Positions 16,575 to 24,953 of a DNA stretch of 64,000 bases are shown here, one piece after another. The DNA is taken from assembly GCA_963839615.1 (NCBI GenBank), contig CAWIVY010000002.1, positions 248,001-312,000 of the forward strand, in the 5' to 3' direction. Both the position numbers and the translations under genes were made by a program. Under the pieces are notes generated by a model. The model ran no database searches and was not told where the DNA came from. It was given only the letters and a program-made list of their open reading frames with translations. The stretch's first letter is position 1. Each line of letters begins with the position of its first letter. The stretch is from DASQMT01 sp963839615. Its GTDB lineage: Bacteria > Actinomycetota > Thermoleophilia > Solirubrobacterales > Solirubrobacteraceae.

Positions 16575-17474
16575 TCAGCGCTCCTTGGCCGAAGACGGGG
16601 AGGGCGCGGCGCGAAGCCCGTGCCGGGCCGCCTCGTCGATCAGCTGCGATTCCCTGATCGCACCGGCGGTCGCTGTGGGAACGGTGACAGATAGCGAGGC
16701 GTAGAGCACGGACCAGCGCAGTCTTTCCGCTGCGAGCATGCCGCGCAGCCCGGCCCAGACGTAGGCCGCGGTGAAGAGGTCGCCGGCGCCGGTGGTATCG
16801 ACCGCCGGGCCGGCGTTGACTCCCCGCGCGCTGTAGAGCTCGCTCGCGGAGACCGCGATCGCGCCGCGCGGCCCGACCGTCACGACCGCCGTGCCGGCCT
16901 GGCCGGCGAGCACGTGGGCGGCCCGCTCGGCATCGCCGACACCGGCCAGGACGAGCGCCTCGGCCTCGTTGACGATCAGCGTGTGACCGGCGAGCGACTC
17001 GGGCAGCCGTTGCGCGTAGCGCTGCGCCTCCTGGTCGCCGACGGAGACGAAGGCATTTATCCCGTCGGGCAGCAGCTCGAGCTGCGCGACCCCGCAGACG
17101 ACCGCGCGTGGGGCGAGCGCCTCGATGTCCGAGCGGCGCACCGCGACGCTCGGGTCGAACGTCACCATCGCGCGGTCGCAGTGCGCGGGCATCACCACGG
17201 TCGTCGCGGTGGGGCCGTCGTGCGGGGCGACGAGGCGCACGCCGTCGGCGCGCAGCGCGGCGGCGAGGAACGCGCCGCTCGGGTCGTCGCCCAGCGGGGC
17301 GGCCAGCGCGGTGTCGAGGCCGAGCCGCGCCAGGCCGGTGGCTGTGATCGCGCCGCCGCCCGGCGAGCGGAGCAGGTCGGTGGCGAAGCGCTCGCCACCG
17401 AGCGGCGGCAGCTCCTCGAGCCCGGCGAACGTGAGGTCGAGGAACGGCGTGGAGAGCACCGCGACGTCGGTCAC
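16575..17474 (-). CDS. PfkB-family carbohydrate kinase
   Basis: The 299-aa ribokinase-fold protein has the substrate-side 'RSPGGGAITATGLARLGL', the 'NEAEAL' (N-x-x-E) motif and the intact catalytic anion-hole motif 'DTTGAGDLF'. Such kinases phosphorylate sugars or nucleosides at a primary hydroxyl. Its GH4 neighbour overlaps by 4 bases upstream. A paralog with a damaged motif lies on the other side of that GH4 gene, so the order is PfkB - GH4 - PfkB. Confidence 0.9.
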   Translation of the reverse strand: MTDVAVLSTPFLDLTFAGLEELPPLGGERFATDLLRSPGGGAITATGLARLGLDTALAAPLGDDPSGAFLAAALRADGVRLVAPHDGPTATTVVMPAHCDRAMVTFDPSVAVRRSDIEALAPRAVVCGVAQLELLPDGINAFVSVGDQEAQRYAQRLPESLAGHTLIVNEAEALVLAGVGDAERAAHVLAGQAGTAVVTVGPRGAIAVSASELYSARGVNAGPAVDTTGAGDLFTAAYVWAGLRGMLAAERLRWSVLYASLSVTVPTATAGAIRESQLIDEAARHGLRAAPSPSSAKER

Positions 17475-18799
17475 CCGAAGCGCTCCTGCAGCTCGGGCAG
17501 CTGGGACCGGTAGGCGTCGAAGAGCTCGCGCGCCGCGTGCACGGAAGGCACGAGCGGATGCAGCGCGAGCGCCTTGACAGCGAGTGCGGGCGAGCCGGTC
17601 ATCGCGGCCTCGATCGTCGCCCGCTCGACCGCCTTGACGCTCTGCATCAGCGCCTGGGCATGGTCGGGCACGGCGCCGACGGCCGTCGGCTGCGGGCCGG
17701 CGGTGGTGATCACCGCGGGCACCTCGACGACCGCCCGCTCGTCGAGGAACGGCAGCGCCGAGCGGTTGGCGGTGTTGCAGATCATCACCGCGCGGCTGTC
17801 GCCCGTGATCGCCTCCACGACGGCGAGCGCCTCGTCCTCGTAGCCGCCGGCGGGATCCTGCTCATGCTCGGTCGCGATCCCCGCTGCACTGCGCGCCTCC
17901 GCCATGTAGCTGCGCTCGCGTTCGCTGCGCGCGGCGCGCCACGCGGCCAGCGCGTCCCCGTTGCCGGCGTAGAAACCCGCCTGCTGCTCGAGCAGGTAGG
18001 CGCCGCGCGGCTTTCCGCCCGCGCGGATCGCCTCGACGGTCTCGGCGGCGAAGTAGAAGTAGTACAGGTACTCGTTCGGGATCATCCCGAGCGATTGCAG
18101 CCACTCGGCGCCGAACAGCGCGCCCTCCTCGAAGCTCTCGAGCGCCTCGGCGTCGGCGAGCAGCTCCGGCAGCAGCTCGCCCTCGGCGCCGCGCACGCCC
18201 TTCAGCCATCCGAGGTGGTTGAGCCCGAAGTAGTCGAACCACAGCTCGCCCGGGTCGCGCCCCAGCGCCGCGGCGACGCGGCGGCAGAGCCCGGAGGGCG
18301 AGTCGCAGATCCCGACGGCGCGCTCGCCGACCACCTGCTGCAGCGCCTCGGTGACCATCCCGGCGGGATTCGTGAAGTTGATCAGCCACGCGCGCGGCGC
18401 TCGCTGCGCGACGAGCTCCGCGAGCGCGACCATCGCCGGGATCGTGCGCAGCGCGAAGCAGATCCCGCCGGGCCCGGTCGTCTCCTGGCCCAGCAGGCCG
18501 TGCGCGAGCGGCACCGACTCGTCGACCGAGCGGCCCTGCAGGCCACCTGGGCGGATCGCCGAGAAGACGAAGTCGGCGCCGTCGACGGCGTCCTCGAGGT
18601 CGGTCGTCGCGCGCAGCGCGAGCTCCGCGCCGCGCTCGCGCGCCTGCTCGGACAGCACCGCGCCGATGCGCTCGAGCCGCGCTTCGTCGACGTCGTGCAG
18701 GACGACGTCGTCGAACCGCAGCGAGTCGCGGCGGCGGAGCAGCGCGGCGTGTACCTGAGGGACGCGGAAGCCGCCGCCGCCGACGATCGCGAGCTTCAC
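17471..18799 (-). CDS. Glycoside hydrolase family 4, 6-phospho-beta-glucosidase type
   Basis: The GTG at 18799 gives 442 aa starting 'MKLAIVGGGGFRVPQ', the NAD+ loop. Metal ligands are Cys165 ('ICDSPSG') and His195 ('GLNHLGW'). 'LLGQETTGPGG', 'NFTNPAGM' and 'IPNEYLYYFYF' are typical of GH4 phospho-beta-glucosidases, more so than in the first GH4 at 5349. It is cytoplasmic. It lies between two PfkB paralogs with a 4-base overlap to one, so the three form a kinase-glycosidase operon. A GAGGG lies about 10 bases before the GTG. Confidence 0.92.
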   Translation of the reverse strand: MKLAIVGGGGFRVPQVHAALLRRRDSLRFDDVVLHDVDEARLERIGAVLSEQARERGAELALRATTDLEDAVDGADFVFSAIRPGGLQGRSVDESVPLAHGLLGQETTGPGGICFALRTIPAMVALAELVAQRAPRAWLINFTNPAGMVTEALQQVVGERAVGICDSPSGLCRRVAAALGRDPGELWFDYFGLNHLGWLKGVRGAEGELLPELLADAEALESFEEGALFGAEWLQSLGMIPNEYLYYFYFAAETVEAIRAGGKPRGAYLLEQQAGFYAGNGDALAAWRAARSERERSYMAEARSAAGIATEHEQDPAGGYEDEALAVVEAITGDSRAVMICNTANRSALPFLDERAVVEVPAVITTAGPQPTAVGAVPDHAQALMQSVKAVERATIEAAMTGSPALAVKALALHPLVPSVHAARELFDAYRSQLPELQERFG

Positions 18800-18812
18800 G
18801 GGAGCGTGTCCC

Positions 18813-19715
18813 TCACACAGGCGCGCGGTCAGCCTGGGGCGGCGGCACGAGCCCGCGCGCGGTGCCCTCCTGCAGCAGGCGCTCCTCCGTGACCGCGCCA
18901 CCGGTGGCCGTCGGCACGGTCATCGCGAGCTGGCTGTAGAGGCAGGCCCACGCCAGCGCCGTGGCGGCGTCGGCGCCGCCGAGGTCGGCCCACGCGAACG
19001 CGGCGCTGATCAGGTCGCGATCGCCGGTGGTGTCGACGGCCGGCCCGGTCTCGAAGTCGGGCGCCGGGACCCGGTTGCCGCCGAGCATCGTCAGCATGCC
19101 GTGCGCGCCGTCCATCGCCACGACGGTCTCGACGGACTGGGCGAGCATCGCGACGGCGTCCTCGAGCGTGTTCTCGCCGCTCAGCACGAGCGCGTCGGAG
19201 CGGTCCAGGAAGAAGGCCCGCGTGCGGCTGATCGCCGGCGGCAGGCGGCGCGCGAACGCGCGTGCGTCGTCGTCGCCGCAGGTGATGTAGCCGCGCGTGC
19301 CGTCGGGCACCAGGTCGATCTGCTCGAGGTTCGCGGCGACGGCGCGGGGCTGGAGCGCGACCACGTCGGCCGCGCGCGAGCGCGCGCCCGGGTCGATCGT
19401 CACCATCGCGCGGTCGTCCCCGAACGGCATCACCAGCGTCTGCGGGGTGCGCGCCGTGCGCGGCCCGGCCACGGTGACGCCCTCGCTCTCGAGCTGGTCG
19501 CGGACGAACTCGCCGGCGAGGTCGTCGCCCAGGGGGGCGACCGCCGCGGTGCGCAGCCCGAGCCGCGCCGCGGCCACGGCGGTGATCGCGCCGCCGCCCG
19601 GCGAGCGCAGCAGGTCGCCGGCGAAGCGCTCCTCGCCGAGCGCGGGCAGCGCCTCGAGCCCGACGACGGTCAGGTCCAGGAACAGCGGGGTCGCGATCAC
19701 GAGGTCGACGCTCAC
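18813..19715 (-). CDS. PfkB-family protein with altered catalytic motif
   Basis: The 300-aa protein aligns along its whole length with the PfkB kinase at 16575 ('LRSPGGGAITAVAAARLGL', 'GPAVDTTGDRDLI'). Two key sites differ. The DTTGAGD anion hole reads DTTGDRD, so Ala-Gly is replaced by Asp-Arg, and the N-x-x-E motif reads D-x-x-D in 'LDRSDAL'. The general-base Asp is kept. This is either a pseudoenzyme that binds sugar without phosphorylating it, or an enzyme with changed chemistry. It is first in the minus-strand PfkB-GH4-PfkB operon. Confidence 0.85.
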   Translation of the reverse strand: MSVDLVIATPLFLDLTVVGLEALPALGEERFAGDLLRSPGGGAITAVAAARLGLRTAAVAPLGDDLAGEFVRDQLESEGVTVAGPRTARTPQTLVMPFGDDRAMVTIDPGARSRAADVVALQPRAVAANLEQIDLVPDGTRGYITCGDDDARAFARRLPPAISRTRAFFLDRSDALVLSGENTLEDAVAMLAQSVETVVAMDGAHGMLTMLGGNRVPAPDFETGPAVDTTGDRDLISAAFAWADLGGADAATALAWACLYSQLAMTVPTATGGAVTEERLLQEGTARGLVPPPQADRAPV

Positions 19716-19743
19716 GGCCGCTCAGCGTACCGTCACCGAGCCA

Positions 19744-19766
19744 ATTCGGCGTCCCGCGCGCCGAAT
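19744..19766. promoter_or_regulatory. Inverted repeat in divergent PfkB/MFS promoter region
   Basis: A perfect 8-bp dyad, ATTCGGCG and CGCCGAAT with a 7-base spacer, begins 29 bases upstream of the PfkB start; CCA/TGG flanks extend it with one bulge. It lies between divergent PfkB and MFS genes and may be an operator for both. It does not match the TGGTCT motif of the GntR region. Confidence 0.45.
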
Positions 19767-19877
19767 CTGGCGTCCGCGCCTCACCGGCCCGGGGACAGCT
19801 GATTCAATCGCGCCCTGAGCACGACCGCCGCCACCTCGCTGCCGGTAACGCGCAACACGCTGATCCTCGCGGCGACG

Positions 19878-21059
19878 ATGGCCGTCTACTCGGCCGTGCT
19901 CCAGCTCGTCGCGGCGGTCTCCTCGCTCACGTTCGTGCTCGTCACGGGCGTCGAGGGACTGCTGGGGCTCGGCCCGGCGATCTTCCTCACCGCATCGGCG
20001 CTCGCCGCCGTGCCGGCCGGCCGCGCGATGGACCGGATCGGCCGCAAGCCGGTGATCGGCGGCGGGTTCCTGATGGCGGCCGCGGGCTGCGGGCTGACGG
20101 CGCTCGCGACGAACCTCGGATCGACGCCGCTCGTGATCCTCGGCTTCGCGCTGACAGGCGCCGCGAGCGGGATCGCGCTGCTGATCCGCACGGCGGCGGG
20201 CGACATGTACCCGCCCGCGCGGCGCGCGCGCGGGATCTCGTACGTCCTCTTCGGGGCGGTGTTCGGCGCGATCCTCGGCCCCGCGGTCTTCGGCCCGCTG
20301 TTCGCCGGGCGCGAGCTGGCGGCCGACGCGCTCACGGTCCCGTGGCTGGCCGCGGGCGGGATCAGCCTGCTCGCGCTGGGCCTCGTCGCGCTCGTGCGCC
20401 CGGACCCGAAGCGGATCGCCGAGCTGATCGCGGGCGAGGAGCCCGGCGTGCCGCAGCCGCCGGCGGCCCCGCTGCGCGAGATCATCTCGCGCCCGGGCGT
20501 CAGGCCGGCGATGCTGACCGCGCTCGCCAGCTTCGGCGTGATGGTCTCGGTGATGAACCTGAGCGGCTACGTCGTCGTCGAGCACCACCATCACGGGCAG
20601 GACTCGGTGTTCCCGATCATCGGCGCGCACGTGTTCGGGATGTACGCGCTCGTGATCGTCGTCGGCTCGCTGATCGACCGCATCGGCCGCCCGCCGGCGC
20701 TCGTCGCCGGCCTGGCGCTGATGGCAGCCTCGACGATCGGGCTGCTCTGGATCGAGAGCGTGTTCGCGACCGCGATCCTGCTGTTCGGGCTCGGCGTCGG
20801 CTGGAACGTGTCGTTCGTGGCGGCGACCGCGCAGATGGCCGATCGCACGAGCGCCGCCGAGCGCGGCAAGCTGCTCGGCTTCAGCGACCTGCTGTCCGGC
20901 GTGTTCGGAGCGACGCTCGCCCTGCTCGGCGGCTACGCGCTGGACTCGATCGGCGTCGCCGCGCTCGCGATCGGCGCGACGGTGATCGTGATCGCGCCGG
21001 TCGTGTGGCTGCTGCCCTCGTGGGGGCGGGTCAAGCCGCAGGCGACGACGTCGCGCTGA
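19878..21059 (+). CDS. Major facilitator superfamily transporter
   Basis: The 393-aa protein (from the ATG at 19878) has 12 predicted membrane segments, the cytoplasmic loop motif 'GRAMDRIGRKPVIGG' after segment 2 and a repeat 'SLIDRIGRPPALV' in the second half, as expected for MFS. The reading frame continues upstream to a CTG at 19815, which would add 21 residues and complete the first helix ('TRNTLILAATMAVYS'); no ATG, GTG or TTG lies between. The substrate is unknown; being divergent from the sugar operon, a sugar or an exporter role is possible. Confidence 0.85.
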   Translation: MAVYSAVLQLVAAVSSLTFVLVTGVEGLLGLGPAIFLTASALAAVPAGRAMDRIGRKPVIGGGFLMAAAGCGLTALATNLGSTPLVILGFALTGAASGIALLIRTAAGDMYPPARRARGISYVLFGAVFGAILGPAVFGPLFAGRELAADALTVPWLAAGGISLLALGLVALVRPDPKRIAELIAGEEPGVPQPPAAPLREIISRPGVRPAMLTALASFGVMVSVMNLSGYVVVEHHHHGQDSVFPIIGAHVFGMYALVIVVGSLIDRIGRPPALVAGLALMAASTIGLLWIESVFATAILLFGLGVGWNVSFVAATAQMADRTSAAERGKLLGFSDLLSGVFGATLALLGGYALDSIGVAALAIGATVIVIAPVVWLLPSWGRVKPQATTSR

Positions 21060-21357
21060 ACACCGCGCGGGCCGCGGCGGCGCTCAGCGCGGGCGGCGGA
21101 GCTGCGAGCTGCCCTTGTCGGGGCAGGCGAAGAGGCTCGCGCGGACCAGTTCACGCTGGCGCGTGTGCAGGTCGGCCTGGTTGGCGAGCACGGCCTGGAG
21201 CGGAGCGGGAGCGGAGAGAGCGGGCGGGAGCGGGAAGGGAGCGGCCATGTGGAACAGCATCGGCCATCGCGGCCAGTGTCTGAAGCGGGTAGACCGGTGT
21301 TCGATGGTGCGGGTGGCCCCACAGTCCGCTCCGCGCTGAGGTCGTTACGGTTCTCCC
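21060..21357. other. Gap with a G-rich purine tract
   Basis: About 300 bases lie between the MFS and histidine-kinase genes. The part around 21190-21245 is a run of GGGAGC/GGAGC repeats on the plus strand, with enough G-runs to form a quadruplex. A possible small minus-strand frame (21084-21260) is listed separately. No promoter boxes are clear. Confidence 0.35.
21084..21260 (-). CDS. Possible small protein (58 aa), unsupported
   Basis: An ATG at 21260 opens a frame of 58 codons ending with 'QLRRPR'. The C-terminal half ('LANQADLHTRQRELVRASLF') has a mixed, protein-like composition, while the N-terminal half is Pro/Ala/Leu-rich and encoded by the G-rich repeat tract. No good ribosome binding site is visible. 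I include it as a weak possibility; it may be non-coding. Confidence 0.2.
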   Translation of the reverse strand: MLFHMAAPFPLPPALSAPAPLQAVLANQADLHTRQRELVRASLFACPDKGSSQLRRPR

Positions 21358-22779
21358 ATGGCCCGTTCGGCATCCCTCAGGCGGCGCCAGGCCGGCGTGC
21401 TCCTGGTCGGCGCCACCGAGCCGGAGGTCGGCTCCTGGCTGCACGCGGCCGGCCATACCACGCGGACGGTGCCCGGCGCGGAGGCGGCGCTGGCGGCCTT
21501 GGGCGAGGAGCCGGCGGATCTCGTGATCGCCGATCGCGAGCCGGACGGCCTCGGCGTGCCCGCGGTCTGCCTCGCCCTGCGCGAGGATCCGCGCCTGGGG
21601 AGCGCCTGGCTGCTCGCGATCACGACGCCGGCGCGCGGCGGCATCTCCGACGTCGGCGCCGACGACTACCTGCACCGGCCGTTCACGCGCATCCAGCTCC
21701 TCGCACGCGCGCGCACCGGCCTGCGCGCCGTCAACCAGCGCTCCGACGACGCGCTGCTGCGCTCGCTGATGGCGACCGTCCCCGGAGCGATCTACCGCTC
21801 GGCCTGGCACGCGGGGCACCGGCTCGAGCTGATCACCGACGAGATCGAGCGGATCTCCGGCTACCCCGCGGACAACTTCATCGCGAGCTCGCGGCGGACG
21901 CTGCTCAGCATCATCCACCCGGACGACCAGGACCAGGTCATGCGCGAGGTGGCCACCGTGACCGACGAGGAGCAGCCGTTCTCGCAGGAGTACCGGATCG
22001 TGCGCCCGGACGGCGCGGTCCGCTACGTGCTCGACCGCGGCCAGCTCGTCAGCGGTCCCGGCGGCCGGCTCTGGATGGACGGCGTGATCTTCGACATCAC
22101 CGAGCGCCGCGAGGCCGAGGAGGAGCTGCGGCGGCGCGAGATCGAGGCGGCGCGCACGGCCGAGCTGCGGGCGTCGGCGGCCCGCATCGTCGTCGCCGCC
22201 GACGCGGCGCGGCGCAAGATCGAGCGCGACCTGCACGACGGCGCCCAGCAGCGGCTCGTCACGCTCGCGCTCGACGTGCAGATGGCGAAGGCGCGGCTGG
22301 CGACGGAGCCGGAGTCCGCCGCGCCGTTCCTCGAGCGCGTCTCGACGGAGCTATCGGAAGCCTCCGCGGAGCTGCGCGAGCTGGCGCGCGGCATCCACCC
22401 CGCGGTGCTCAGCGAAAGGGGGCTGATGCCGGCGGTCGAGGCGCTGGCCGGCCGCGCACCGGTGCCCGTGGAGATACTCGGCGGGCGGATCGAGCGGCTC
22501 TCGCCGACGCTCGAGATCACGGCGTACTTCACGATCTCTGAGGCGCTGACCAACGTGGCGAAGTACGCGCGCGCAACGCACGCGACGGTCCGGCTGGAGC
22601 AGGAGGACGGCGCGCTCGTGATCGAGGTCGCCGACGACGGGGTCGGTGGCGCTCAGGCCGGCGCCGGCTCGGGGCTGAGCGGCCTCGCCGACCGGGTCGG
22701 GGCCTGCGAGGGGACGCTCAGCGTGACGAGCCCGCCGGGCGAGGGGACGCTGGTGCGCGCGCTGCTCCCCGTCGGCTAA
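21358..22779 (+). CDS. Hybrid sensor histidine kinase (receiver-like, PAS, HisKA_3, HATPase)
   Basis: The 473-aa protein has a receiver-like N-terminus (residues 1-120; candidate phosphoacceptor Asp59 in 'VIADR', 'DDYLHRPF' near 103), a PAS domain (about 135-250, ending 'DGVIFDITERREAEEEL'), a HisKA_3 dimerisation helix with His293 in 'IERDLHDGAQQRL', and an ATPase domain ('SEALTNVAKYARAT', 'VADDGVGG', 'GSGLSGLADRV'). This is a NarL/DesK-type soluble kinase with no membrane segment. No response regulator gene is adjacent, so it is an orphan; its partner must be elsewhere. Confidence 0.9.
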   Translation: MARSASLRRRQAGVLLVGATEPEVGSWLHAAGHTTRTVPGAEAALAALGEEPADLVIADREPDGLGVPAVCLALREDPRLGSAWLLAITTPARGGISDVGADDYLHRPFTRIQLLARARTGLRAVNQRSDDALLRSLMATVPGAIYRSAWHAGHRLELITDEIERISGYPADNFIASSRRTLLSIIHPDDQDQVMREVATVTDEEQPFSQEYRIVRPDGAVRYVLDRGQLVSGPGGRLWMDGVIFDITERREAEEELRRREIEAARTAELRASAARIVVAADAARRKIERDLHDGAQQRLVTLALDVQMAKARLATEPESAAPFLERVSTELSEASAELRELARGIHPAVLSERGLMPAVEALAGRAPVPVEILGGRIERLSPTLEITAYFTISEALTNVAKYARATHATVRLEQEDGALVIEVADDGVGGAQAGAGSGLSGLADRVGACEGTLSVTSPPGEGTLVRALLPVG

Positions 22780-22819
22780 CCTCGCGCGACCGTTCCCGAG
22801 GTTGACGAGGGGGTCTCAG

Positions 22820-24277
22820 ATGACGGTGATCGATCGGCGCGAGTTCCTGCGGCGCACCGGCATGTCCGCGGCAGGGCTGGCGGTCCTGGGCGGTCCGCTC
22901 CAAGGGGTGTTCGCGCGCGGCGCGCTGGCCTCCGGCTCTCCGGGCGTGGCGCCCGACAACGGCGGCTACGGACCGATCGGCCCGGTGCCCGACCTCGCCG
23001 ACGGAGTCGTGCGGCTGCACCTCCCGCAGGGCTTCCAGTACCGCAGCTTCACGCCGGCCGGCACGCCGACGACCGACGGCATCATCACTCCGGGGCGCCA
23101 CGACGGGATGGCCGCGTTCGCGTGGGACGACGGGCACTACCGACTGGTCCGCAACCATGAGGTCAACGGTCCGGGCCGGGCCTTCGGCGAGCGCAAGAAG
23201 GCGTACGACAAGATGGCTCAGGGCGGCACGATCACGCTAGAAGTCACCCCGCACGCGGACGACGTGAAGTCGTGGGTCAGCTGCAACGGCACGCAGATGA
23301 ACTGCGCAGGCGGGGCGACCCCTTGGGGCTCCTGGATCACGTGCGAGGAGACCGTCAACGGGCCGGACGTCGGGCCGGACTTCACACTGGCCGACAACTC
23401 GCTGCTGCAGCGCCAGCACGGCTATGTCTTCGAGGTCCCGGTGGCCTGGGGGCCGGGTGAGCATCGCAAGCCGAAGGCGATCCGGGCGGCCGGCCGCTTC
23501 GCGCACGAGGCCGTCGACATCGACCCGGCGACGGGCATCCTCTACGAGACCGAGGACAACTTCGGCTTCGCGTCAGGCTTCTACCGCTACATCGCTCCGC
23601 GCAACCCGATGAAGATCTCCGAGCTCAAGGACGGCGGCCGGCTCGAGATGCTCAAGATCGAGGGCGTCTGGAACGCCACGCTCGACCACGGCCAGACGCC
23701 CGGCGTCACCTACGGCGTTGAATGGGTCACGATCGACGAGCCCGACACGACGTTCGCGCCCGGGACGACGAACGACCAGGCGATCGTGTTCGTCGGCGAC
23801 CAGGGGCGCGCCAAGGGCGCCGCGATATTCAGCCGCCTGGAGGGCATCTTCTTCGACTCCGGCAAGGTCTACCTCGTGTCGACGCAGGGCGGCGACACGC
23901 CGCAGGGCGAGACCGCTCCGGCGGGGTTCGGCGATGGGTTCGGGCAGCTCTGGGTCTACGACACGCAGCAGGAGACGATCACGCTGCTGTTCGAATCGCC
24001 CGGCCCCGGCCGGCTCGAGCTGCCCGACAACCTCTGCATCAGCCCGCAGGGGTCGTCGCTGCTGTGCGAGGACGGCCCGGACGAGAACTACATGCGCGGC
24101 ATCACGCCGGACGGCGAGATCTTCGACTTCGCGCTCAATCGGATCCCGCAGCGCGAGGCCGAGGAGTTCGCCGGTTCGACGTTCAGCCCCGACGGCGAGG
24201 TGCTGTTCGTCAACGTCCAGTCGAGCGCCGGCGTCACGTTCGCGATCTGGGGGCCGTGGGAGGACGGCGCGCTGTAG
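22820..24277 (+). CDS. PhoX-family (DUF839) alkaline phosphatase-like protein, Tat-exported
   Basis: The ATG at 22820 follows a GAGGGGG stretch at good spacing; a TTG at 22802 is the alternative. The 485-aa protein begins with a twin-arginine signal ('DRREFLRRTG', then a hydrophobic stretch to 'GVFARGALASG'). The mature part has PhoX/DUF839 features: 'HDGMAAFAWDDGHYRLVRNHEVNGPGR', 'TPWGSWITCEET', 'GRFAHEAVDIDPATG', 'YETEDNFGFASGFYRY', and 'PDNLCISPQGSSLLCEDG' with 'STFSPDGEVLFVNVQ' near the end. PhoX is a calcium/iron-dependent periplasmic or cell-surface phosphatase for phosphate supply. No Pho box is evident. Confidence 0.88.
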   Translation: MTVIDRREFLRRTGMSAAGLAVLGGPLQGVFARGALASGSPGVAPDNGGYGPIGPVPDLADGVVRLHLPQGFQYRSFTPAGTPTTDGIITPGRHDGMAAFAWDDGHYRLVRNHEVNGPGRAFGERKKAYDKMAQGGTITLEVTPHADDVKSWVSCNGTQMNCAGGATPWGSWITCEETVNGPDVGPDFTLADNSLLQRQHGYVFEVPVAWGPGEHRKPKAIRAAGRFAHEAVDIDPATGILYETEDNFGFASGFYRYIAPRNPMKISELKDGGRLEMLKIEGVWNATLDHGQTPGVTYGVEWVTIDEPDTTFAPGTTNDQAIVFVGDQGRAKGAAIFSRLEGIFFDSGKVYLVSTQGGDTPQGETAPAGFGDGFGQLWVYDTQQETITLLFESPGPGRLELPDNLCISPQGSSLLCEDGPDENYMRGITPDGEIFDFALNRIPQREAEEFAGSTFSPDGEVLFVNVQSSAGVTFAIWGPWEDGAL

Positions 24278-24278
24278 C

Positions 24279-24596
24279 CACGTACGCGAGTCGCTCGCGG
24301 ACTGGCACAAGCGCGTGATCGCCGATCTCGACTGGGGCGAGCGCAGGCTGCGCCGCCACGTGCCCGGCTACGAGCCGCTCGCGTTCGCGCCGCCGTTCGG
24401 CGCGTACGGTCAGATCGGCACGAACGATCCGCGCATCCCCCGGCGTTTCGCGCGCGACCTGCGCGAGCGATTCGGTCTCCTCTTCGTCCAGCAGGATCCG
24501 CATCTCACGCAGCCGAGCGATCGCGACATCACGCGCCTGCAGCTCGATCGCACGATCACCGGCGGCGCGCTGCACGACTGGCTCGAGACCGTCTGA
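24279..24596 (+). pseudogene. C-terminal remnant resembling polysaccharide deacetylase
   Basis: Directly after the PhoX stop, about 105 codons read 'SLADWHKRVIADLDWGERRL' then 'FAPPFGAYGQIGTNDPRIPR' and 'DITRLQLDRTITGGALHDWL'. This resembles the C-terminal part of NodB-type polysaccharide deacetylases ('YPFG-x-Y' motif followed by a gap to 'W-L'). There is no start codon at the right place and the N-terminal catalytic half is missing, since the frame runs back into PhoX out of phase. I read it as the tail left by a deletion or rearrangement. Confidence 0.5.
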
Positions 24597-24624
24597 CGCC
24601 GGCGCAGACCGGCTCCTGGGGCTG

Positions 24625-24738
24625 TCAGACGAGTCTGCGCAGCAGCCGGCCGAGTCCGGTCACGAGGCCGGCGAGGAGGCCGAACACCCCTGCCAGCAGG
24701 CCGCCGACGGTCCGGCCGAGTCCGCGCAGGACGCCCAT
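24625..24738 (-). CDS. Very small hydrophobic protein (37 aa)
   Basis: The ATG at 24738 is preceded by GGAGG 10 bases upstream. The product is a single hydrophobic, Gly/Leu-rich segment ('TVGGLLAGVFGLLAGLVTG') between basic ends ('MGVLRGLGR', 'RLLRRLV'), consistent with a one-pass or surface membrane peptide. It starts one base after the stop of the 59-aa gene and is the last gene of the envelope operon. I know no family for it. Confidence 0.6.
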   Translation of the reverse strand: MGVLRGLGRTVGGLLAGVFGLLAGLVTGLGRLLRRLV

Positions 24739-24739
24739 G

Positions 24740-24919
24740 CTATTTCGCCCTCCGCTTGACCTTGCCCTTGGTCGACTTCGCGCTGCCGCGGCCACGGGCG
24801 GCCTTGCCCTTGGCGCCGGTCGAGCGCTTGCCGGTCAGCTTCGAGAACGCCTCGAGGATCCGGCCGCCGACCTTGTCGAGTCCGCCTTCTGCCTTGTCGC
24901 GTCGTGCCGTCTTTGCCAT
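24740..24919 (-). CDS. Small basic protein (59 aa), CsbD-like start
   Basis: The ATG at 24919 has GGAGAGGAA at the right distance. The protein begins 'MAKTARRDKAEGGLDKVGGR', followed by a short helix ('ILEAFSKLTGK') and a Lys/Arg/Gly tail ('KGKAARGRGS...KVKRRAK'), so it is strongly basic and might bind nucleic acid or acidic envelope polymers. The start is loosely like CsbD stress proteins, but too short for a firm call. It lies between the YihY gene and the 37-aa gene in the same operon. Confidence 0.65.
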   Translation of the reverse strand: MAKTARRDKAEGGLDKVGGRILEAFSKLTGKRSTGAKGKAARGRGSAKSTKGKVKRRAK

Positions 24920-24953
24920 GTCAGTTCCTCTCCGAGTGGGTTGAACGTCGGTG

